DNA of 64,000 bases from Archegozetes longisetosus. Lineage: Eukaryota; Arthropoda; Arachnida; Sarcoptiformes; Trhypochthoniidae. The translations under genes were made by a program, and so were the position numbers. The DNA is taken from the NCBI GenBank assembly GCA_018873245.2, contig JAEMBT020000001.1, positions 16,336,220-16,400,219 on the forward strand. Direction: 5' to 3'. Under the pieces are notes generated by a model, which worked only from the letters and a program-made list of their open reading frames with translations, did not search any database and was not told the DNA's origin. Positions 10,142 to 22,848 of this stretch are shown here, one piece after another. The stretch's first letter is position 1. Each line of letters starts with the position of its first letter.

Positions 10142-12650
10142 TTATTTTCTTAACTCAACGCCAACATTAATATCGCCGGCATTTAAAATAAATTCAAATT
10201 TCTTGAAAATCAATGGAATTTTTGTGTTTTCGGATTTAACAAATCGAAATTTATTCACCAAATGAACGACTGCTGTCTTTGCTTCCATTAATGCAAATCG
10301 CATTCCAACACAATTTCGTGGTCCGATTCCAAATGGAAGGTAAGTATAAGGAGTCAATTTGTCTCTATTTTCAGGCATGAAACGTTCGGGATCCCACTTA
10401 TGAGGGTTTGGATAATATTCTGGATTGTGATGAATGCTTTGTATATCAAAATTAACGAGCATACCTTTAGGTATAGTAATTCCAGTGTCACCTAATAGTC
10501 AATATAAAATTAACTCATATTAGTTCAAGTTTAAAAGTCTTCACATTAGTTTTGTTATTAAGGAATACCAAGTTGATAGTCTTCAGAAGCGATCCTACTG
10601 GTGGCCCCCAGAGGATTATAAAGTCTTAATGTTTCTGCAATACATGATTCTAAATATGGCATTTTTGAGATGCTATCGTAATCAAACTTTCCATTATAAC
10701 TAAGAACTTCTTCATATAATTTTTGTGACATTCTTCATTTACAGCCAGTGAATAAAATAAAAATGACAGAAGAGATGCTGTCGTTTCAAAACCAGCGCCA
10801 AAGAATAAGAAAGAAGTGGCTAATATGTCGTCTTCAGTTATTTCAGGTTTAGACTTATTATCAACAGATTGTTTTTTATTTGATTGTCCATAAAGTGCTT
10901 CGTTGTTAACAGGGTCTTCATCCACTTCTTCGATATCAGTTTTCTTATTAGCGTTAATCATTAATTGTAAAAAATCGCTGTGTATTACATCACTTGTTTC
11001 TGCTTTACGTCTATTAAGTATTGATCTGATCTGAATTCGAATATCAAAAAATTTGAAACTAAATGTCAAATGTCAAATTTTTCATAAAATATACGAACCG
11101 CTGATCGAAAGAAATGTGCAGCTTTGGGATCTGTTAATTGGAACCCTATTATATCCAAAATCTTAGGAAGTGTTGCTTTCATTATAAAGAAGACCAAAAA
11201 TCTCCAAGTGCTTCGAAACACGATTTCTGCATTTTTAACGAATTGATTGTTTGGTTCATTGTGTGTATCTATTTTAGTTGCAAGAGCACACGAAGCGATC
11301 ACATCCATTGTTAAGTTTGCCATCATTTGTTTCAGTTCTATTTCATTGTTATTGTCGTTTGCTCTTTTAATTAATACGTTTTCAAGCCTTTTGACACAAT
11401 CTTCAATTAGGGGATGCATTCTTCTCATTTTTCCACTTGAAAACGTTGGGCTTATCTTAAAATATGATAATTTAAAACTTACTTTTACAATAAGTTTTAA
11501 GAATAAATATGATATTAACTAAACTGACTATTGATCTCATTTTTTTCCATTCATCACCCAATAAATTAAATAATGATCTATCATTCAATGGATCACCAGT
11601 TATGAAATCATTATGATTGACAAATATAAGGAAGTCTCTGATGTTCATATTTTTAATGAGTTCCGGTTCTGCTATCGCAAGAACAGGACGAGTTCCCATA
11701 AATCCTCTTCATTTTTTAAATAATAAATCCATTAAATTATAGTTTTTCTATTAATTAACTGTTTTTTCAGAACTTTAAACTATAGTTAGTCCTTAAACCT
11801 GCGAGTGTTCAAAACTTTAACTGATTTGAGCAAAACATTAATTGTTTTCAGTAAGTTTTAATCTTTAATGTAAAATATTTTAAAATGTTAAATTCAATTT
11901 TAATTATTTCTGAAAATTTATTGTAAAGATGAGTACATAGAATGTCAGTTAGTTATTTCTTCTTTTCTGAGACACTTTGGCAGACAAGTTTCCATATTTT
12001 TAAATAATTTGCGCAATAATTAGAAGTGATTTCTTCAGAGCCATCTTTTTGCCACCATATTCGCCATTTTAACCCGATTGACTATCTGTTTAGCAAATTA
12101 AAGAACTTTTAAAAGATGTGAGGCTCAAAATGAAGATTAACTATGAATTGGTTAACACTAGCTTTGAAAAAATCACTTCTAAATTGCGCAAATTTTTTCG
12201 ATAATATGATAATCTATCTACCAAAGGGACTCAGAAAAGAATAAATAACTAATTGATATTGTTTGTATTCGACTTAAAGACAAATTTTCAGAAATAAAAT
12301 GAATTTAACGTATAAAACATTTTTGTTCTTAAGATTAAATTTTACTGAAAACAGTTAATGTTTTGTTCAAATCAGTTAAAGTTTTGAACACTCGCAGACT
12401 TAAGGACTGCCCATAGTTTAAAGTTTTGAACAAATCAGTTAGTCAATAGAAAAACTCTGTATAATAATTTTTGATTTATATCGAAGTGTAATCTTATTAC
12501 CCATAAATTTTTCCATATTTTCTGCTGTTGTATTCCAAATTCTCAGGCATTGATCTGAAAAATAACTGATATAGTGTTCCTAAGACTACGACCGGTTTTG
12601 GGCCATCGATTCCACGTGAGGACCAATACTTGTAGTTACGAGTCAAATAA
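10142..12650 (-). pseudogene. P450 pseudogene B (exon 1 missing, frameshift in exon 5)
   Basis: Exons on the minus strand are exon 2 12650-12501, exon 3 11706-11529, exon 4 11455-11099, exon 5 11030-10569 and exon 6 10491-10142. No exon 1 is found before gene C's 3' end. Exon 5 has a one-base deletion near 10725 relative to A and C ('tttttgtgacatt' versus 'tttttgttgacatt'), which throws the ExxR segment out of frame. The exon 6 heme loop FGIGPRNCVGMRFA is preserved. Intron 2 holds a foldback element. The stretch of about 10205-10725 is nearly identical to A and C while the rest is more diverged, suggesting gene conversion. Confidence 0.85.
11742..12456. mobile_element. Foldback element in intron 2 of pseudogene B
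   Basis: Two arms of about 240 bp are imperfect inverted repeats ('agtttttctatt', 'aactttaaactat' and 'cgagtgttc' on the left each have their reverse complement on the right in mirrored order), with a spacer around 12000-12200. There is no open frame of interest. It is probably a MITE. Outer boundaries are approximate. Confidence 0.75.
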
Positions 12651-13409
12651 CTATTTAATAAAATTATATTTTTTATTATGACTGGTCTCCATAAATTGAC
12701 TAATGATTTTGCTTCAAAACGATAATAGATTGTATACAAAAATTGTTTTTAATATACAGTAATATTGGCCAAAAATGATTGAAACTTAAGATTAAGCAGT
12801 AGTTTCAATGACTTAAAGTCTTTTAATAAATTTATTTATATTAATCAGGGCTTGATCAACGTTTCAAAACATCTATTTGTCAAAAATAACTGAATTTTTA
12901 AATAATCTTTAGACAAGTCATTAGTTTTGTAGAATTAAATGGTTAAAAATTGCTTTAAATAAAATACATAAATTCGTTCGAAAAGTTAAATTAATTTTTT
13001 CTACTTTAATATTAATAACATTACACTTAAGAATTATTTTAAAAATAAATTACAATCAAATAAACAAGTGAAGCGATTTTTCAAAAACCAGTTATTTATT
13101 TTCAAAAACAGCTCTAATTAAGTGATTAAATGACTCATAGCATGAATAGTCGACGAAAGTGATTTAAGCAAGAAAATGCTAATGCTTTAAATTTATTGAG
13201 TTCACACTACATGCGATCGAACCGAACTTTCCATAACTATCAAACATTTAAATAAAACTTATAAATCATCTCTAAATATAAGAATTAAAATATATGGTAT
13301 TTACTCAAATTACATCAATATTCGGCAAATATAGAGTTTAATAATAGCAAAAACTACTAAATTTGATGTGCATTCAAGCATTTGATCAATTATAATAATT
13401 ATTAAAATA
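12651..13409. other. Short intergenic where B exon 1 is expected, none found
   Basis: The diagnostic exon 1 donor side ('ctcacaaataaag' on the plus strand) is absent. The sequence is AT-rich, and the last part resembles the 3' flank of gene A. Confidence 0.6.
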
Positions 13410-16265
13410 TTATTTTCTCAACTCAACACCCACGTTAATACTACCAGCAGTCAACAAAAATTCAAATTTCTTGAAAATCAATGGAATTTTTGTGTTTTTG
13501 GATTTAACAAATCGAAATTTATTCACCAAATGAACGACTGCTGTCTTTGCTTCCATTAATGCAAATCGCATTCCAACACAATTTCGTGGTCCAGTTCCAA
13601 ATGGAAGGTAAGTATAAGGAGTCAATTTGTCTCTATTTTCAGGCATGAAACGTTCGGGATCCCACTTATGAGAGTTTGGATAATATTCTGGATTGTGATG
13701 AATGCTTTGTATATCAAAATTAACGAGCATACCTTTAGGTATAGTAATTCCAGTGTCACCTAATAGTCAATATAAAATTAACTCATATTAGTTCAAGTTT
13801 AAAAGTCTTCACATTAGTTTTATTATTAAGGAATACCAAGTTGATAGTCTTCAGAAGCGATCCTACTGGTGGCCCCCAGAGGATTATAAAGTCTTAATGT
13901 TTCTGCAATACATGATTCTAAATATGGCATTTTTGAGATGCTATCGTAATCAAACTTTCCATTATAACTAAGAACTTCTTCATATAATTTTTGTTGACAT
14001 TCTTCATTTAAAGCCAGTGAATAAAACAAAAATGACAGAAGAGATGCTGTCGTTTCATAACCAGCCACAAAGAATAAGAAAGAAGTGGCTAATATGTCGT
14101 CTTCAGTTATTTCTGTTTTAAACTTATTGTCTACTGACTGCTTTTCATCTGATTGTCCATAAAGTTCTTCATTATTAACAGATTCTTCATCCACTTCTTC
14201 GCTATCAGTTTTCTTATTGGCGTTAATCATTAATTGCAAATAATCGTTATGTTTCACACCATTTGTTTCTGCTTTACGTCGACTAAGGATTGATCTGATC
14301 TGAATTTGAATATTGAAAATATTAATTAAATGACAATCAATTACTTCATGAAATACAAACCGCTGATCGAAAGAAATGTGCGGCTTGAGGATCTATTAAC
14401 TGGAATCCAGTTAAATCCAAAATTTTAGGAAGTGTTGTTTTCAGTAAAAAGAAGACCCAAATTCTCCAATTGCCTCGAAATACGACTTCAGCGTTTTTAA
14501 TGAATTGATTATTTGGTTCATTGTGTGTATCGATTTTAGTTCCAAAAGCACACGAAGCGATCACATCCATTGTTAAGTTTCCCATCAATTGCTTCAGTTC
14601 TATTTCATTGTTATTGTCGTTTGCCTTTTTAATTAACACGTTTTCAAGCCTTTTGACACAATCTTCAATTAGGGGATGCATTTTTCTCATTTTTCCACTT
14701 GAAAACGTTGGGCTTATCTTAAAAAGTAATTTGAAACAAAATTTTGTAAACAGGTATTCAAATAAATATGCTCATAACTCAACTAACAATAGATCTCATT
14801 TTCTTCCACTCATCACCGAATAAGTTAAATAATGATCTGTCATTCAATAGATCACCAGTTGTGATATCATTGTGATCAACAAATATATGGAAGTCTCTGA
14901 TGTTCATATTCTTAATTAGTTCAGGTTCTGCTACCATAAGAATAGGACGAGTGCCCATAAATGTTCTTTATTTTATAAAGGAGTTTATTTTTAGAAATAA
15001 ACTTAGTTAATTTATTATAAACCATTGAGCTATATTGGAATCAAAATTTTTACCCGTAAATTTTTCCATATTTTTTACTATTTTGCTCCAAAAGTTCAGG
15101 CATTGGCTTAAAGAATGCTTCATATAGTGTTCCGAAAAACACGATTGGTTTCGGGCCATTGATTCCACGAGAAGACCAATACTTGTAATTACGAGTCAAA
15201 TATCTGTTTTATAAAATTATATTTTATATTATGACTGCTTTTCGCAAATTCGCTAATTTTGATCCAAAATAATTATCACTCAGGTACAAAGTTTGTTTTT
15301 AAAATACTGAATATTGACTAAAAAAATTGAAATGTAAAATTAAGCAACAATTTAGTTGACTTTCAGTCTATTGAACAATTGGAATGTTTTAATAAATATT
15401 TGATGAAAGTCATAAGCTAATTGTTTGTGAAACACAACTCAATTTTAAACAAACGTTAGACTAATTGTTTTATAAAATTAATTGAATGGACTCGTTGGAA
15501 AGCAAATGCATAAGATTTTTCAAAAGCTCTTTCATATTTTCTACTCTATCACGACCACCACTATATGGGACAACAATAAATTGCATTATCTAATCTCGCT
15601 ACTAATGAAAGTTTCATGTTATAATATTGCGAATTAGTGTGGTGGACTTTAGTCATCCAGAAAGGGGGACAATATATTGTATAATTGTATTATATATAAA
15701 ATAAATATTTTTGAATTTGTATGATTTGTGATTGTGCAATTCTTGTCTCATATAATATTATTTTAATTTAAGATATATTTACAAAACTAATTATATTCAA
15801 TACGAACTGACTATGGGTGCAAACGCAAATGCAAATATTAGAGTATAAATTAATTAAGTTAAATTTATATTAATATTTGTCAGGTATCTTTAGTTTTAAA
15901 ATATTATTCGAACTCTCTTTCAAAGTTTGAAATCAAGTTTTTGAATCAAATTAAATTGTGTTTTAGCTTTAAAATTAAAATGTGTATCCACAAAACTGTG
16001 TAAAATTCAGGACAATTCTGTAGAAGTAACTAAAAGTTTTAGAAGTAAATTGCTTAAATTTTACAATCATTTAAAAATTTTTTCACGATCTTGAGGGTAA
16101 TTCATCTTTAGTTATATATATTTTTGCTATATTTCTATATTTGATCTCAAAGTTAACACATATTCAAAAATTAATATTAAATAATACTCACAAATAAAGA
16201 GCGACCAAACCAATTAATAATATTGTGATCAAAGTTAATAAATTAAATCCAATGAGCAAATACAT
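13410..16265 (-). CDS. CYP3-clan cytochrome P450 gene C, six exons, intact
   Basis: Exons are 16265-16192 (anchor, starts MYLLIGFNLL), 15203-15054, 14965-14788, 14717-14361, 14299-13837 and 13759-13410. The sum is 1572 nt, giving 523 aa with no internal stop. Every junction has GT donor and AG acceptor. Exon 2 contains the N-terminal SSRGI.GPKP proline region. The I-helix motif is AGYETTAS, the ExxR is ETLRLYNP, and the heme loop is [14 protein letters not shown] with the cysteine near residue 468. A length of about 520 aa is normal for a microsomal P450. The CVGMRFALMEAK pattern following the cysteine is typical of the CYP3 clan (CYP3/6/9). Substrate is unknown. Gene A is its near-twin; the exon 5 coding segments and the exon 5-6 intron are practically identical. 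Confidence 0.92.
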
Positions 16266-17819
16266 GTTTGATTAAAACATAGCACTTATATCGTTATAGT
16301 TATGAAATTTATTTAAAAACAATAATTTCAGCTATTTTAGTCTTTTAGACACTAAAATTTTTGAATATATGTGATAGCAACTAAATTGAAGGTTATTTCA
16401 ATTAAATGGCATTCTTGCACTTTATCATTAGATTTATAGTAAACCTCTATTGAAGGCTAGATCCCTCTTATCAGCAGTCAATAAATGATGAGATTGTTGT
16501 GAATGTCTTAAACATGCCAATTTGTTGTAAAAATCTGCTTAAAATAAGTATTTAATTGATAAAATCAGCAGTTTATAAAACTTAATTTTAATGAGATATT
16601 AGTTATAGAAGTATGAACTAATATTTGATTTTTGAAATCTGAGCCTTAGGTTTAAAATTTTTTGCATAAATGCATTGACGTCTACTGCTAAAATAAAGAA
16701 AATCTCATTCACTAAATGTTTAAAATAAATCCAACTCTTGATGTGCTTATTAGACTTTTAGCTTGGCCTAAGTAATGTTTCATTTAAATTAATGATTTAT
16801 ATGGCATGCAAACGATTCGTATGTTTTATAGTTTTTGTTTTTGTAAAAATATTAAATATACAAATAATTGATAAAACATTTTTAGAAATGAGTTTGAATA
16901 GATGTTCTTACATTAAGATTACTTAGTTACTAAGATTACTTACTTAGATACTGATAAGTTTTTAATTAATTTATTTATAAGTTATATCGTTTACAGTCAA
17001 AAGGCTTCACTATAAGTAATGCTGAGCGTAAGTGACCTTCAGAGCCTCTTGAGTCCGAACCCGATCCTGAATCACAGGTTTAGACTCGGGTTCAAGTTTC
17101 AATTTTTTTAAGAGGTTTCGGTTTGAAGCTCGAAGTTTTCGGACCTGAGGTTTGAGGTTCGAGATTCTAGTTCTGAACCTCTTTTCACACTTACACTGAG
17201 AATAAATACTTTTGAAAATGCAACTATTAATAAATTGGCTTGAATCACTTAAAATAAAAACCCCATAACTACTGATTAATGAAACCTACCTCTACTGAGC
17301 ATAAATGAACCTCGGAGGTCTCGAGCTCGAGCCCTAACCTGAACCTCAGGTTTAGACTATTAATTTACCGAAATTCAATACAGTTAATGGAATATTTATA
17401 TCGTATGCAGTAACTTAATGACTCTTTGTTAATGAGTTGTCAATTAGAAGAAAGATGTACAAAAATGTGTGCAACACAGTAATTAAAAGATAATGTTTGC
17501 AATGTCTAGAATATACAAAATAGCTATATATTCAAAAGCTTAGAGGTTCAGGGTGAGTAAGGTTTGGATTCGGGTTTAGGCTCTAGGGTTCAGCTTTAGA
17601 AGAGGCTCAAGGCTCAAATTTGTAAAAAAATGTTCGAGTTCAGATTTGAGCGATGATTCATCCACGAACCGCTGGAACCCGAACCTGCTCAGCATTACCT
17701 ATAAGACTTATTGACTGCTGGTATCTATATCATTCTCTCAGTTGATAACAGTTCAATAATTAAATGAAGTGATAATTCAAATTTTCTGTATGCATTTATC
17801 AATAGCTCTTAAGCCGAAT
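16266..17819. other. Upstream flank of P450 C, duplicated; no gene
   Basis: It holds the conserved upstream block ('aattgaaggttatttc' near 16384), the empty sites for the MITE and mariner insertions of module 1 (near 16480 and 17028), and 'cgaacccgaacctg'-type degenerate repeats at 17040-17180, 17290-17350 and 17530-17690. No coding content was seen. Confidence 0.6.
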
Positions 17820-18254
17820 CAACAGCAGTGCAATGCGTCGCTTGCAATCTATGATTGCCATCCTGCGATCATGGCTCGTGCTGTATATAAGCGCGTCGCT
17901 CGAAATTTTACTTCAGGAGACATTGCTCGTCTTCTGAGGATTTGAACCTATTTCAACTTCATGCGATGATTATAATAAACCAACTAATAAAAATAGTCTT
18001 AATACAATGACAACATCAAAATAAAAGTCACATGCATTATATACTTTACACATGTATCTATGTTTATAAGTAAATATGAGCAAATTATAAGAAGTGGCCC
18101 TAAAGTTTCTATTGGATATTATTCGAATGTGATGTCTTAATGTTGTGGATAAGGTTTGAATGCAACTTATCGCATAAATGAAACGCATGAACTTTTGCTG
18201 GAGATCACATTGCGTTGCGTCGCACCGCATCGCACGAGAATTGCACTGCTGTGG
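17820..18254. mobile_element. Non-autonomous element with CAGCAGTGCAAT inverted ends
   Basis: The left end 'caacagcagtgcaatgcgtc' and the right end 'gaattgcactgctgtgg' are inverted copies. A second related GC-rich motif ('gcgatgcggtgcgacgc' type) lies inside each end. No transposase is visible: the one long minus frame (17970-18287) has no recognisable content. The superfamily is uncertain, and no clear target-site duplication was found. Confidence 0.6.
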
Positions 18255-18698
18255 ATCTAGCTTTACAACACTATTTACAAATAACACTTAAGCGTTAGTG
18301 AAAGCATGATTTGGCTAAGGACTAACTTTAATGACTTGAGTGTAACTTCAAGTTACTACTTATGAATTTTTTATACAAAAATGAATCCTAAAGTTATGAC
18401 TTGAATTGAAGTCAGTTTTTTCAATAAGAAAACTGTCACTTAAATTATAACTTTTTCAAGTTATTGCATAGGTGGTAGTAATGAATAAGGCTGTTAGCTT
18501 TTCAGTCTTAAATTTAGGAATCTTTCAAATGAAATATTGATTTATGAAACTGTTGGTACTAAATCAGATCAAACAAAACTTACTATAATTATGAAACTTT
18601 AACTTTTATATTATTTTTATTTATATTTGATTATTAATATATGTGTTGTTTTTTGTGTTGCATTTATATATTAAAATACACTTGAAGGGCTTGTATAT

Positions 18699-21600
18699 GC
18701 AGGCAGAGGGAAAATAATATTGAACACTTTTGTTAGATAAATACTTAAACAATAGACAATAAATACTTAAAAACCATAAAATACGATATATGAATCTAAA
18801 GATATCAGTAAATTAATCATAAAAAATGCATGTAAACATCAATGGCTGGTCATAAATTTAGTATCGATGTAATTGGTACAGTTAGAGCGTTTTTAAGCTA
18901 GAGTTGATCTTGCAGAGTCATACAAGAACATTTTAAGAAGAAAAATCTACATATATCGTCCTGATAGAGAATCCGAACGAAATATTTTCACAAAAATCAC
19001 AAATAAATTTAACTGTTTTATATTTAAATAACGTGTCGTTTTAAAGGTTAACATATGGACATTCACGTTATAATATCGAAATAATTTATTAGTGCATTGA
19101 AAACAAAAATATCGCTGACCAAAAATGAGTCCCGTAAAAGCGCTTTGGCATATAATATTAATGTCTATGGTCTTTCAGCACATGTGAAGCAAAACGCTAA
19201 ATATTACATTTTTAAAAAATTATTTTACTGCTGCAGACATTTTATAAATGCATTTTATCAATTCAATTTAGTTGATTATTAATGTATTCGTGTATTTTAA
19301 TACGATTTTATTAAATTAAGTTGAAAATATCATTTTAATTCAAAAATAATTAAGAAATATTCGACTTTCGTACTGCCAAAACCAAATTGTTCAGTTTGAG
19401 GACAAAGTTCCACCGTAACTGAATGAGAAGTCCTATCATCTCACAACTAGTCTTATAATATTCATTAAACTATCATTAAAATTATATCAAAGTATTAGAA
19501 TACTATTCATTATAATATCTTAAGAATCAATAACTAACTTTCGTTCGGATTTCTCTATCAGGACGTTACTAGTGAATTTATGTCGTATATCAATAATTAC
19601 AAAGAAAATTCTTCAAAGGTTGCTAAAAACATGGAAACCAGAGGTCGTAAAAGTTTGTTATCAAAATCTAAAAAGGAGCGGCTCAAAAATTGGTTCAAGA
19701 TCCCAATCCTAGGATACAAAAACTATGGCAAAGATATTCGGAGTTAGTCGAGGTGTCATTAGATACAATATTAAAATACTGGATTTCAAATTAGTAAAAA
19801 CCCAAATGTCATCACTTGAGTGAAGAATCTATTAAAAAGCGGCGACGGCATTCTTGGTCTTTTAATATGAGACTGAGGGGTGAAAGATGGAGAAAATAAA
19901 TAACTACTGATGAGGCTTGGTTCTACCTAAGATCTAACGATGGCAAAACTAGTGTTCAGTACATTAGTCGGAGAGAACAAATCAGTTTGTGAACCCTTCA
20001 CAACGAAACCGCATCTAAGAACAGTAACGGCTTAGGCTGGTGTTCGGCTAATGGAATGACTAAAATATAGTAGTCAGCGCGAAAAATATAGAAATATACT
20101 AAAAAATTCGATAACTCTCAAACGGATTAAGAAATTTCGATCAAAATTTCAGCACACTTAAGGATTATTATGAGAAATCATGACTTAGAATTACAGATGC
20201 ATGGGTTTAATCACATGCGTTCAATACAATTAAAACCGATTTTCAGGTGCGAAATAAATATAGAAACACTTAAGACGTCCATAAACATTGTCAAAACGCT
20301 GCATAAAAACTTAAATTCAATCAAATTAGGAGTAAATTAAAATTAATTATAGGTAAGTTATATGAGGTTGAGCCCCATCATAAACGAATTTTATTAATAA
20401 TAACAATCTTTAGATGTCGAGAGGAGTATAATTGACAGAGTTTGAGAAGGGTCAGATTATGGCCTATAGGGATCAAAATCTAGGCCCGACCTCAATTGAA
20501 CAAAAAATTTAACTGCCACAAATCGGTTATGAGCAAATTTTTAAAGGATCGAGAGAATTACGGCCATAAAAAGGGCCTGGAAGGCTCCGAACCCTTAGTC
20601 AGCTTCTCAACGCCGCCAAAACTGGTCAACAATTGGCAAATCAATTAATAAGTTAACAGATTCCATTAAGTACTAGAAGAGTCCAGAAGATATTAAGTAC
20701 GTCACCCGATCTTAAATACATGAAGAGAAAGTCCCGACCGAAACCAACCCCAGATCATATAAAAAATCGACTTCAGTGGGCTACCAAAAAGGTCACTTTG
20801 GGCCCGAAATGGCGGGAAATTATATTAAGCAATGAGAAAAATTCAATTTGGACGGGCCTGACGGTAACCAGTATTACTGGCACGACCTGAGAAAAGATCC
20901 ACAATACTTTTCTCGGCGCGCTAGTAGAGGCGGGTCTTTGATGGGGGAGTGGGTTTCGGTTTTCACGGATAAACGAGACTTGTTATCTTGAATGGTCGAT
21001 AAAACTCTGCTGACTATATTCAAGTTCTTTCTGAACATTTAATGCCAGTCGGGACAGCTATTGGTGGCTGCAATTGGTTTTTTCAACAAGACAATGCTCC
21101 GATTCACACATCGAAAATGACTAGAAGTTGATTGGAAACAAACAACGTTCGGGTTTTGAACTGGCAATCAAATAGCCCCGACTTAAACCCTATTGAAAAC
21201 TTATGGGGTATTCTGGTTCGGTTCGTCTACGTAAATGGTCGCCAATTTAATTCGGTTCCCGAACTTCGGGCCGAAGTCCTTAAGAACTGAGGACTAATTT
21301 CGAAAAATCATATCGAGAAGTTGGTGGACTCAATGAATAATCGCATGATTGAAGTTCTGAAGAAAACTGGACAGTCCAGCAACTACTAGTCGGATAAATT
21401 TAAATTGTTACGCATTGTTTCTATATTTATTTTGAAGTTGAAAATCGTGTTTTGCAATTTTTTCGCGATTAGTGTATATAATTTTTAAATAATTTTGGGA
21501 AATTATTCCCATTTCTTTTTTAAGAAACATATGTAAAAGTTAGTTTTTAATTATGTTGGATTAAAAATTTATTACTAAAAACTTCCGTTTCTATATTTTT

Positions 21601-22093
21601 CGTGATGGCTGTATGTTGATCGAGATTCTAAGATTAAGACAGACTTTTATATTAAGAAGATTCTTAAGCCGTTTAACGCTCGGGACATGAAATGGTTGGA
21701 ACTGGTATATTCCATCAGGACTCCGCACCTTTCATGCATCTAAAAAGACATTAGAGTATTTGAAATCTGCTAAGCTCAACTTTATTCCGCCTAATATGTA
21801 GATGCCTAACAGTCCTGATGCAGCCCCATGCGATTACTTTTTGTGGGGCTATCTCAAAATCAGTTTGAGTAAACGTAAAATAACTACTCTAAGATGTCTT
21901 TAAAATCGCTAAATGAGGAATTAAGAAAGTTCCTCAAAATATGATTAACAAAGCGTTAAAATCTTGGCCAAAGAGGTTTAGAAAAATCTACTATACTAAG
22001 GGAGGATAAATTGAAAAGTGAAATAAAATTATAACAAATTAATAAAGAGTTATTAAAAACCAAAAGTGTTCAATATTATTTTTACCCTGCCTG
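18699..22093 (+). mobile_element. maT-like mariner element, decayed, carrying a nested Tc1 element
   Basis: The inverted ends are 'caggcagagggaaaataata' (left) and the reverse complement of 'attatttttaccctgcctg' (right), next to TA. The plus strand carries a broken transposase: an N-terminal part around 19620-20066 (TTDEAWFYLRSNDG) and a C-terminal part around 21617-22010 (HQDSAP, SPDAAPCDYFLWGYLK). Stops and indels occur throughout. The spacing of the last two catalytic acids is about 37 residues, as in DD37D maT-type elements, but an indel makes this approximate. The transposase is split by the nested element at 20071-21611. Confidence 0.75.
20071..21611 (+). mobile_element. Nested Tc1-like transposon with dead transposase
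   Basis: It is inserted into the mariner above. The ends 'gcgaaaaatatagaaat' and the reverse complement of 'tttctatatttttcgtg' are inverted repeats. Coding relic 20414-21389 on the plus strand starts at an ATG and ends TAG but has several internal stops. It shows the Tc1 phrases QDNAPIHTSKM and SPDLNPIENLWG. The first catalytic SDE appears as SNE. Clearly inactive. Confidence 0.85.
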
Positions 22094-22493
22094 TAGTTGT
22101 TTAACTTAGAAGCTTACAGACTCAGGCTTGGGCACAGGCTCGAAAACTTCGAGCCTATAGACAGCATTACTAACGACAGTTAATAAGGTTTCAAATTTCT
22201 TAAACTTGATTCATAATTCAGTGTTGTATCCCCAAGCAAGTCGTTCTCATAATTAGTAAATAGCTTATTAGAATCATTTAAATTAAGGAAATTTTGTTAA
22301 CGAAACAAAGACATAAAAGTTTTCGATATTTATAAATAAATATTTTCTATTTTACTACTGCTACTATTATTTTGAATCCAGAGATATTTATTAGAGTTTA
22401 TTCAAATCCGTTTGAATTTATTTTTGTACAAATACGAGAATTAAATATATCAATCAATTGAATTAAACAAATATTAGTATTAAATAATAGTCA

Positions 22494-22576
22494 CAAATAA
22501 CGTATGATCAATGAAATATACAGAAGTATTGTTAAAGTATATGAATTGAGTCTAATGGACAAATATAATTTAAACA
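22494..22576 (-). pseudogene. Orphan P450 first exon (module 2)
   Basis: On the minus strand an open frame LYLSIRLNSYTLTILLYISLI matches P450 exon 1 and ends at a 'gtgact' donor. The initiator is TTA, not ATG. It is the counterpart of the module 1 orphan and lies about 6.2 kb upstream of gene C exon 1, separated by transposons. The upstream block 'aaattgaaggtcaat' is also kept near 22687. Relic of a lost paralog, or a former alternative first exon. Confidence 0.7.
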
Positions 22577-22848
22577 AAAGTCTGAATACGTATTCGGTAC
22601 CAGTTATTCAGTTTATATAGATAAAATTTTAAAGTGATAGTCAAGTCTTTCATACATGAAAAGTTTCGAATACATCATAACAACAAAATTGAAGGTCAAT
22701 TAAATTTAACAGCATTTATACAATTAACTATTAAGTTCATATCGAATTTAATTGAAGACTAGATTTCTATTATAAACAGTAAGCAAATGATGCTATTCTT
22801 CAAAGCCTGATATTTATTTTCAAATACAACTCTAAATAAGTAATAGAG

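Noticed and set aside
17970-18287. 105-aa minus frame
   Set aside because: It overlaps the TIR element and its end; no recognisable domain.
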